Positions 14,040-21,965 of a stretch of 64,000 nucleotides of DNA are shown piece after piece. Both the position numbers and the translations under genes were made by a program. This stretch comes from Kalaharituber pfeilii. Its lineage: Eukaryota > Ascomycota > Pezizomycetes > Pezizales > Pezizaceae. Below the pieces are notes generated by a model. It was given only the letters and a program-made list of their open reading frames with translations. It was not told the DNA's origin and made no database searches. Location of the stretch: assembly GCA_015179045.1 (NCBI GenBank), contig WHUZ01000007.1:1-64000 (forward strand). The letters are read 5' to 3'. Numbering within the stretch: the stretch's first letter is position 1; each line of letters begins with the position of its first letter.

Positions 14040-14860
14040 GACATGACAGGTCCGGCCCGACGGCATAAGATGTAGCAGAATGAGTTGAATTTAATAGATA
14101 TGGCAGGTTCGGCGCCACGGCCTTAGGCGAGGAAGAATGAGCTCAATTCAACAGGTATAGCAGGTCCTAACCGCCGTGAGATGAGGTAGAGTGAGCTGAA
14201 TTTGATAGGCATGGAAGGCCCAACCCGACGGCATGAAAAAGTTGACAGGTATGGCCGGCCCACGAGATGAGGCAGAATAAGCTGAATTTGGCACGTATAG
14301 CTGGCCTGACCTGACAGCGCGAGATCAGGCACAATGAGCTGAATTTGACACGTATGGCGGGCCCAACCTGCCGGCACGAGATGCTGCAGAATGAGCTGGA
14401 CCTGACAGGTTTGGCAGGCCCTATTCGACGGCGTGAGATGAGCCAGAATGAGCTAAATTTCATACGAATCGTAGCCCCGGGCTGTCGGCACGAGATGAGG
14501 CAGAATGACCTGAATTTGACACATATAGCCGGCCCGTCCCAACGGTGCAAGATGCGGTAGAATGAGCTGAGTTTGACACATATGGCCCACTGGAGCTGAC
14601 GGTGCCAGATGCGTAGAATGAGCTCAATTTGACAGGTATGGCCGGCCCGAGCCTACGGTGCAAATATGAGATGAGTATGGCATGCCCGAGGTACGAGATG
14701 AGATGAGGTAGAATGAGCTGAATTTGATAGATATGGCAGCCCCGACCTGACGGCATGAGCTGAGGTAGAAAGAGCTGAATTTGACAGGTATGGCAGATCC
14801 GACCTGCCGGCGTGAGATGAGGTGAAGTCGACAGGTATGGCCGGCCTGACCTGAGGCACA
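14040..14860 (+). repeat. ~57-bp satellite, left arm
   Basis: Successive copies of gaatgagctgaatttgaca recur about every 55-58 bp (for example near 14,278, 14,336, 14,393, 14,450, 14,508 and 14,565). Each is followed by ggtatggc(c/a)ggcccgac and a gagatgaggc block. Copies are degenerate, and one spacing is longer (~96 bp). Confidence 0.8.
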
Positions 14861-14861
14861 C

Positions 14862-15258
14862 ACTAGCCATTTTAGCAGCCATTTCGGCAGCCATTTCAAG
14901 AGTCGTTTTGGTAGTCATTTCCATTGCCATTTCATTATCCCTTGTAGTAGCCATTTTAGTACCCATTTCGGTAGCCATTTCAGCATTTTTTTTTTTTTTT
15001 TTATTTCAGTACTCGCATGCCGCCCTGTGGGCTATGGCGAGGTGCCATTTCAGCAGCAATCTCAGCAGCAATTTCAGTAGCCATTGAAGTAGCTATTGCA
15101 GCGGCCATTTCAGCGGCCATTTCAACAGCCATTGCAATAGCCATTTCGGCAGCCATTTCAGCAGCCATTTCAGCAGCCATCTCAGTAGCCATTTCAGCAG
15201 CCATTTCAGCAGCCATTTCAGTAGCCATTTCGATAGCCATTTCGGTAGCCATTTCATC
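14862..15258 (+). repeat. 12-bp minisatellite (GCCATTTCAGCA)n at the centre of the palindrome
   Basis: The unit gccatttc(a/g)g(c/t)a is repeated tandemly in one orientation on both sides of a 58-bp insertion (14,986-15,043). A 12-bp unit has no stop in several frames, which explains the open frames reading (ISAA)n and (MAAE)n. These are not considered genes. Confidence 0.85.
14986..15043 (-). mobile_element. 5'-truncated poly(A) retroposon fragment, copy 1
   Basis: Read on the minus strand, the insert is a short 3' end (TCGCCATAGCCC then GGGCGGCATGCGAGTACTGA) followed by a poly(A) run. It is flanked by gccatttcagca on both sides (14,974-14,985 and 15,044-15,055). That duplication falls in a tandem repeat and is weak evidence alone, but copy 2 has an unambiguous one. 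Confidence 0.65.
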
Positions 15259-15264
15259 TCTATA

Positions 15265-16430
15265 TGCTGGCAGGTTGGGCCCTCTATTCCTGTCAAGTTC
15301 ACCTCATCTCATGCCGTTCGGTCGGGCCGGCCATACGTGTCAAATGTCACCTCATTATGCACTGTCGGTTCGGGCTAGCTCTACAGGTCAACTTCAGCTC
15401 ATTCTACCTCAGCTTGTTCTGCCACATATTACGCCGGCAGGTCAGATCTGCCATACCTGTCAAATTCAGCTCATTTGACACTACGCCATCACGTTGGGCC
15501 TACAAGACCTGTCAAATTGAGCTCATTCTTTCTCATCTCATGCCATCGAATGGGCTCTATCATACCTGTCAAATTCAGCTGATTCTAGCTCAGCTCGTTC
15601 TGCCACATCTATCAAATTCAGCTCATTCCGTATCTTCTCGTATCTCGGTTCAGGCATGCCATACATCTGAAATTCAGCTCACTCTACCTCATCCCATCTC
15701 GTACCTTGGGCATGCCATACGTCTCAAACTTATCTCATATTTGCATTGTAGGCTCGGGCCGGCCATACCTGTCAAATTCAGCTCATTCTATCACATCTTG
15801 CACCGTCATGTCGGGCCAGCTATATGTCAAATTCAGCTCATTCTGCATCATCTCGTGCCGACAGTCCGGGCCTGCAATTCGTATGAAAATTCAGCTCGTT
15901 CTGGCTCACCTCACACCGTTGAATAGGGCCTGCATTCCGTGTGAAATTCACCTCATTCTGGCTCACCTCACGCCGTTGAATAGCGCCTGCAATACGTGTG
16001 AAATTCAGCTCATTATGACTCAACTCACGTCGTCGAATAGGGCCTGCCAAACCTGTCGAGTTTAGCTCATTCTGCAGCATCTCGTGCCGGCAGGTTAGGC
16101 CCGCCATACCTGTCAAATTCAGCCCATGGTGCCTAATCTCGCGCTATTATGTCAGGCCGGCTATACGTGCCAAATTTAGCTTATTCTGCCTCATCTCGTG
16201 GGCCGGCCATACCTGTCAACCTTCTCACGCCGTCGTTAGGTTGGGCCTTCCATGCCTGTCAAATTCAGCTCACTCTACCTCATCTCATGGCGGTAGGTGG
16301 GGCCTGCTATACCTGTAAAATTGAGTTCATTCTTCTTCACCTGAGGCCGTGGGGCCGGACCTACCATATCTCTTAAATTCAACTCATTCTGCCACATCTC
16401 ATGCTATCAGGCCGGACCTGTCATATCTAT
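15265..16430 (-). repeat. ~57-bp satellite, right (inverted) arm
   Basis: The same monomer as in the left arm runs in reverse complement (tgtcaaattcagctcattct, then a cctcatctcatgcc block, then ggccatacc), with similar spacing. Together with the left arm it would form a long imperfect stem. Confidence 0.8.
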
Positions 16431-17176
16431 GTAATGGATCGGTCCGGGTCGGGTCAGGGTACAGGACCCAGGTACGGGGCGGGCGGCAGGCGCCGGAGTG
16501 ATTTCACAGCAGAGGCACAGGCAGAGGCAGAGGCAGAGGCGGTCGGAGCTCTGTGATACCGAGAGGTAGATGTATTTGAAAGCTAAATACACAACTTGGG
16601 TAGAATACAAGTTGTTGCGTGGAGAGGCAAGAGAGAGGAGGGGGGAGGGCCTCTTTATAGAAAGCCCTCGGTGGCAAATCCGAGCAAACAAGCAAACGAG
16701 CAAACAAACAAACGAAGTACATGGAAAACTGAGGAAACGACTGGAAGTACATGGAAGGCCAAGGAAATGACTGGAAGCAGGTAAAACCGTCAGGAATATC
16801 CAGGAATGCGCTCGGCGATACCTGTCGCTGGTGGATTCCGGAGTCTTCCAGCAGGTTCTAGGGCTTTCCGGCTGGTTTTACGGCTTTCTGGCAGGTTCTG
16901 GGGATCCGGGTTCTTCTAGCAGATTCTGGCAGGTTCTCGGGTTCGGGTTGTTAAGCGATGAGCGGGATGCTGGCGGCCACGTTGCTTAAGCGAGCTTGCA
17001 GGTGCAGTGATATATACCGGAGTGCTAGAAGGAGTATGACGAGTTGCGAGGGGGTCAGGGTCAGCTGCACGTGTACGAGTACTGGCATGTAGTATGTTGA
17101 TTGCCAGTATAGGACCGGGGCTGGGGGGTCTTGGGCGAGGGTTCAGGTTGGATTATTACAATCTATCAAATTCAAT
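16431..17176. other. Unique-looking spacer of the palindromic element
   Basis: This part holds short simple repeats: (gcagag)n near 16,512-16,540, (caaacgag)-like repeats near 16,684-16,715, and ggcaggttct copies near 16,850-16,940. I see no conserved protein. Confidence 0.4.
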
Positions 17177-17226
17177 TCGCCATAGCCCCCAGGGCGGAAA
17201 GTGATTAATGAAATAAAAAAAAAAAA
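17177..17226 (+). mobile_element. 5'-truncated poly(A) retroposon fragment, copy 2
   Basis: This is a 50-bp insert (TCGCCATAGCCCCCAGGGCG..., ending in about 12 A). It is flanked by perfect 13-bp duplications TATCAAATTCAAT at 17,164-17,176 and 17,227-17,239. Poly(A) tail, target duplication and severe 5' truncation are hallmarks of target-primed reverse transcription by a LINE-type machinery. Confidence 0.8.
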
Positions 17227-17228
17227 TA

Positions 17229-17404
17229 TCAAATTCAATGCTGGCGAGAGAGACCTATTATAATTGTTAAGTTGAGCTCAGGTTGCTGGACTACTTGGCA
17301 CTTCAGCCCTTTAGCTTAGACGCAAGCTATGTCAAATATGACTGGGTTGTATCCAGTGCGAGGCATAACCAGCAGTACTTATGATAAGTGGCCGTGATTC
17401 TTGT
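17229..17404 (-). repeat. Right terminal inverted repeat of the palindromic element
   Basis: This is the reverse complement of 13,862-14,037 with mostly transition differences. Its inner end adjoins the target duplication of the 50-bp retroposon insert. Confidence 0.8.
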
Positions 17405-18292
17405 AGCTATAGTACTATAGTAGCTGACAGTAGGTCTAAGTCGATAGCAGGTCTAAGCCAACAGCAAGTCTAAGCCAACAGCAGGTCTTGACATTTTGAC
17501 TGAATTTTTTGACAATATTACTGAATTGGGATGAAAAATACTGAGCAGCTTATAATTAATCTATATACTCCTCAGCAAGCTAAGTTCACTACTAAGTATA
17601 GTTTAGACTAGCCTAATTAGCTTAGACTGACTTGAATTATCTAGACTAGCCTGGTTAGCCTAAATTAGCCTAAATAATCTGAATTGGCCTAAATGGTCTA
17701 GACCAGTCTAGTTGGTATAATTGTTTCAGATCTGGTCTTAATATTTAAGGCAGACTAGATCTAGACTTTTATAGTATAAGTCTTTCTAAGTCTCTGGTCT
17801 AGCTTAGCCTATTGAATTTATTGCTTACAAATTTAGCTTATTCTTCTTTACCTTATACTATTAAATAAGTTTTACTATACTAGTCAAATTTAATTTATTT
17901 TGTATCTTCTTATATTTCAGCTTAAATATATTATACATCTTAAATTCAGCTTACTTTATTATATCTTATACTATTATATTAGTAGTAAGCAGTATAAGCT
18001 AAGCCAACTTAAGCTTAAATAAGCTAAGGTTATGTTACTATTTTTTTTTACTAGCTTACTTAAATACTTAGCTATTATATTAATTCACTTAAGAGGTAAA
18101 ATACAAATATATACTAGAGTAGTCTTGGCAGAACTTCAGATACTATTTGATTATACTAGTATGTATAGTAATATACTTTAGTGTAATATAATATTAGTAT
18201 TTTTTTTTTTCTTTTTTTTATTTTAGAAAGTCATATTACTATTAGTTTCTAAGTTAGTATTATGGTAATTTAGTATGCCTATATATAATATA
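17405..18292. repeat. RIP-decayed repeats including a dead copy of the 57-bp satellite
   Basis: Bases 17,423-17,490 are about four copies of a 17-bp unit (gcaggtctaagccaaca). Bases 17,585-17,720 are a degenerate tagcctaaat-type repeat. Bases 17,830-17,985 align with the satellite around 15,600-15,720 (gtatcttcttatatttcagc versus gtatcttctcgtatctcggt), nearly every difference being C-to-T or G-to-A. No gene is seen. Confidence 0.6.
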
Positions 18293-18529
18293 TGTTACGG
18301 GTTCACCGCGACCGTAGTGTGGGCGGCTGGTGGAGCGCGTGAAAAGCGAAAAATGCAAGCGCATACGAAATGCGCATATGCGACATAAGCGACATGCGAC
18401 AGCCGGAAAGGCGCCGCAGTCGCATAATGAGTACTATATGAGCTACGCAGAGGACTAGCGAGTATCGCTAGTCAAGTGTCTTTTTGACCTGGCGGACGGT
18501 AACTTTCTGCGTTTACCACCTCCGTAACA
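18293..18529. mobile_element. Solo LTR (237 bp)
   Basis: It starts TGTTACGG and ends CCGTAACA (inverted termini) and is flanked by ATATA on both sides (18,288-18,292 and 18,530-18,534). It is a GC-balanced island in AT-rich sequence, hence young. The 5-bp duplication is consistent with LTR-element integrase, although in an AT-rich flank it carries little information by itself. Confidence 0.7.
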
Positions 18530-18826
18530 ATATATATGTACTAGCACTAAAAGGCTTAATAAAACTACTAAAGCATATATTTATATTTTACTTCTCAAGT
18601 AAGTTAATATAGTAGTATAAGATTTTATAAACTATAAGTACTTAATATAGTAATAATTAGAAACTTAGAGCTTATTTTAACCTATAGTAGTATTTATTAA
18701 AAAGAAACTAAGTATAATACTAACTTACTTACTAACTAATATACTAAAAATACCTAACTTTTATATTCTAACTTTCTTTTTATAATTTTTTTTTTTATAA
18801 TTTAGTACTAATATATTATTATAAAT

Positions 18827-19036
18827 TGCAACTAACTATTTGTAAACTATTATACCAAAAGGTAAAACTACCAATACTATCTAGTAGTATAGTTAGTATA
18901 TATAGGAGTATTCATATAGACTAGTTAATAACTTACTTATATTTATGTATATAGTTAAGGATCTTGACTCCCTTAGATATTCACATATACTAGTAATCAA
19001 CTTTTTTCTGCTACTATAGTATATCAAGTTATGATA
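18827..19036 (+). repeat. ~210-bp diverged direct repeat, copy 1
   Basis: It aligns with 20,147-20,356 (aactatttgtaaactattatacc... through ...tactatagtatatcaag), with mostly transition differences. The 875-bp LTR-like insertion lies between the two copies. Confidence 0.65.
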
Positions 19037-19180
19037 TTACTTCCCCATAAGTAGAGTATGTCCCAAACTCTCTATATATTAACTCCCAATTACCTATTAC
19101 TATCTTAGAGCTTTAATTTCATATACCACTACTATACTACTTTATAACCAGTAACTGGCATGTGACTATAAGCTGCTTAT

Positions 19181-20055
19181 TGTCACGCGGCGGCAAGCTG
19201 GTGCTGCTAAGGGATACGACCGGTTCAGGGTAACAGTAGTTTTGCAAGCGCTGAATGGCAGAGGCCTGACAAACTTGACAGGAGAGGCTTGACAGGAGCA
19301 GTTCAGCGGTTCCAGTTCAACGGCGATGGCAGGCTATGGTGAAAAGGCAGAGAAGATCAAGTACTGAATTGGATCTAGGGATTGACAAGAATAACAAGAA
19401 CATATAGACTGCGAGGAACCATATGGGTCTATTAAGAAGACAAGACAACAGACAAGGAGAGAAGGAACTATTTACATGAGGGCAAGATAGAGCCTATATA
19501 TACATGATAGGTTCATTACCTGAGAAGCATAATACAAAGGTAGAAGCAGCGACGAGGGCAGAAGTAAGAACAGAGTGGTGAAGGCAGAGTTTTCATGGCA
19601 GGCGGGCGATACTGGCAGGCGGGCGATACTGGCAGGCGGCGATACTAGCAGGCGGTCTGGCAGGCGGGCTATACTAGCAGGCGGGCTATACTGGCAGGCA
19701 GGCTATACTAGCAGGCGGACTATACTAGTAGGCGGGCTGTACTGGCAGGCGGGCTATACTGGCAGGCGGGCTGTACTGGCAGGCGGGCTATACTAGCAGG
19801 CGGGCTGTACTGGCAGGCGGGCTATACTGGCAGGCGGGCTGTACTGGCAGGCGGGCTATACTAGCAGGCGGGCTGTACTGGCAGGCGGGCTATACTGGCA
19901 GGTTGCTAGCTACATGTAGCTAGCCGGTTCTATGAGCTTGCCGGCTGTTGGCAGGAGGCGGTCACGGCTTGCCGGCGGTCGTAACTTGTCGGTGGTCATG
20001 GCTTGCCGGCGGTCGTGGCTTGATGTGCGGAGACTGTAGGGCGTGGGCTGTGACA
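19181..20055. mobile_element. 875-bp solo LTR-like insertion carrying a minisatellite
   Basis: It begins TGTCAC and ends GTGACA, with perfect 5-bp flanking duplications CTTAT (19,176-19,180 and 20,056-20,060). The interior is GC-rich and not RIP-decayed. A 17-bp tandem repeat occupies about a third of it. No coding sequence is evident; an open frame at 19,575-19,796 merely reads the repeat. It could be a solo LTR or a small non-autonomous LTR element. Confidence 0.7.
19597..19903 (+). repeat. 17-bp minisatellite inside the 875-bp insertion
   Basis: About eighteen copies of ggcgggct(a/g)tactggca, with ct(a/g)gca variants, lie head to tail. Confidence 0.85.
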
Positions 20056-20146
20056 CTTATCAAATTTAAAGGTTACCTATAGTATTTGATGTTCACTATA
20101 CTAGGCAAGATTTAAACTAGTGACTTAACTGATAGTATAGTTACAG

Positions 20147-20356
20147 ATTGTAACTGACTGTTTGCAAACTATTGTACTAAAAGGTAGAACTACCAGTACT
20201 ATCTAATAGTATGGTTAGTATATATAGGAGTATCTATATAGGCTAGTTAGTGACTTGCTTACGTTTATATATATAATCAAGGATCTTAGCTCTCTTAGAT
20301 ATCTATACGTACTAGTAATCAGCTTTTCTCTACCACTATGGCATACTAAGCTATAA
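20147..20356 (+). repeat. ~210-bp diverged direct repeat, copy 2
   Basis: This is the partner of 18,827-19,036, beginning gtaactgactgtttgcaaac. It lies about 90 bp right of the 875-bp insertion. Confidence 0.65.
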
Positions 20357-20981
20357 TATATATATAGAAAATCTCTATAGTAAAACTACTTTTTAATATT
20401 AGATAACTTAAGTTAGATTTCTAAGAGTAAGTATATACTAATTTATAGTACCTTTTAGCTTTAAAAAAATATAAATACTAATATAGTGATAAATAAAATA
20501 AGCTATTTAAGTAGGAAAATAAATACTTGCCTTCTTATTTCTTAAGTTGCTATTAATAAGATAAAAAAAAGAGCAGTTATATATAGAGTAGAAATAAATA
20601 CTATTAAGCTAGTTATAACAGAGATATATATAAATATCTCTAATCTACTTATATATATATTATAGTATTATATAATTTTTTTAATTAAAATATTAGTTAA
20701 AGATCTAATATATTATTTTATTCTTACTATTATTTTAAATATATTATCTAAGTATTAATTTATTACTTAATACTATATTAAAATTATATAAGATTATTTA
20801 GTATTATAATTACTATATTATTGTTTTTTATCTTACTTTTAACTCTTTAACTCTAGTTTATAACTTTTATTTTTTAGCTTTTAGTTAAAGTAAGCTCTTA
20901 CTTTCTATACTTTTAATACTTAATACTTAAAGAATTAGTAAGATAAGTTAAGTATTAAACTAGTAACTAGTTTATTACTAA
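20357..20981. other. AT-rich gene-free stretch
   Basis: Almost pure A/T with no recognisable element, most likely fully RIP-decayed repeat. It ends abruptly at the 3' end of the tyrosine-recombinase retrotransposon. Confidence 0.6.
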
Positions 20982-21965
20982 TTAACTATTATAAAAATAG
21001 TAAATATAAAGAGGCTGGTACGCCTCTGATTTCCATCTTCCTAGCAGCTGAATCTCTTCCTTCGATAGCCCTGCCCTCTGCGCTGAGGTTGCAGCCCCTC
21101 TACGGAAGGAGTGGCCTGAGTACTGGCCACCTATGCCTAGCTGACCCAGTATACGGCGGAGTGTATTCACCACATAATCCCATATAAATGGAAGCCCGTT
21201 TTGACAAGAAAAGAGTGGGGCTTCTGGTGCTGCTGGTGCCAGCTGGTACAGCCGTTGGAGGGAGGTTACCGGGCATGCCGCATCTCCAGCTGCTGCGATT
21301 GTGAGGGTTATTCCGCGCCGGAAGGGGTCAGTCTTACTTGCCGGCAGAGTCACGTATACCCGTGACTCCGCGAATTGGATGGACCTGCGGGTGAGGTGCC
21401 ATTGTGGGGCGTCCTGCTCCCAGGTTGACCAGGTGAATTCTCCAACCCGTAAGAACCCTGCGAAGGCTAAGCAAAAGGCAGCATGTAATGCTATATCGTC
21501 CAGTGATTGGCCGAACTGGTCCACTATCCGGAAGAGGAGGTCCCTCGTAATGGATAGTCTCTCACGACGTGCCGGGGTTTCCCCATGAAAACGTTTGATA
21601 CCCCTTAATATCCTTTGGAGCCTCAGGTCCTGGAAGGCTTCGACTGAGTGGCCTAGGTCCACATGCAGGGACCGCAGTCCAGTGAGGTATAGCTTCATAG
21701 TCTCTGTTTTGACTTTTCCTGCTAGAGAGGCGACCCACTCACAAAGCATCACTGCAGTTGCGGGGAAGGGGTTGGCACCGGAGAGGGCGCAAAAGAGTGC
21801 ATATTCCCGTCTCGCGGTATGGTATGTTCGTCTGGTGGTTGCTGAGAGTCCCCACCAGAGGTATCTGGCTGCTCGTCGCGGGAGGTCTGGAACGTCGTTG
21901 TACCATGACTCTGGTGGGTCATATGTGACTTGGGCGTCTGTAACCTGGACAGCTGTGGTGCGAGG
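20982..21965 (-). CDS. Tyrosine recombinase of the DIRS-type element
   Basis: This is the site-specific recombinase proposed to insert the circular cDNA. Numbered from the first ATG at 21,749, it shows the family residues: Arg101 in FLRVGEF, His213 and Arg216 in GHSFRRG, Trp239 in LLGRWKS, and candidate nucleophile tyrosines 244 or 248. The frame is open upstream of that ATG to 21,965, and the upstream residues (RRAARYLWWGLSATTRRTY, then a PFPAT motif) look like the normal N-terminal core-binding domain. The true protein therefore probably starts upstream, overlapping pol by 217 nt in the -1 frame without any ATG there. The pol TGA (21,751-21,749) also shares its A with the ATG (TGATG). The frame ends right after the tyrosines, where AT-rich flank begins. 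Confidence 0.8.
   Translation of the reverse strand, partial: PRTTAVQVTDAQVTYDPPESWYNDVPDLPRRAARYLWWGLSATTRRTYHTARREYALFCALSGANPFPATAVMLCEWVASLAGKVKTETMKLYLTGLRSLHVDLGHSVEAFQDLRLQRILRGIKRFHGETPARRERLSITRDLLFRIVDQFGQSLDDIALHAAFCLAFAGFLRVGEFTWSTWEQDAPQWHLTRRSIQFAESRVYVTLPASKTDPFRRGITLTIAAAGDAACPVTSLQRLYQLAPAAPEAPLFSCQNGLPFIWDYVVNTLRRILGQLGIGGQYSGHSFRRGAATSAQRAGLSKEEIQLLGRWKSEAYQPLYIYYFYNS

Larger units (their letters stand above)
13862..17404. mobile_element. Large palindromic (fold-back) element with 176-bp terminal inverted repeats
   Basis: Bases 13,862-14,037 are repeated inverted at 17,229-17,404. Both read ACA(G/A)GAATC(G/A)CGGCCACT inward from the end and remain alignable to CCAGCATTGAATTTGA; the right copy has mostly RIP-type changes. 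Inside, a ~57-bp satellite runs in one orientation (14,040-14,860) and in the opposite one (15,265-16,430), around a 12-bp minisatellite. A 0.7-kb unique-looking segment, 16,431-17,176, precedes the right repeat. No conserved protein is encoded; long open frames here result from repeats lacking stops. The outer 27 bp match the 5' end of the nearby DIRS-type element 26 of 27, so it may be a non-autonomous relative. Confidence 0.75.

Noticed and set aside
15001..15926. Long open frames reading ISAAISAA, MAAEMAAE and VKFSSFYL-type repeats in the palindromic element
   Set aside because: They follow the 12-bp and ~57-bp satellite periods, occur in several frames on both strands and show no domain, so they are repeat artefacts.
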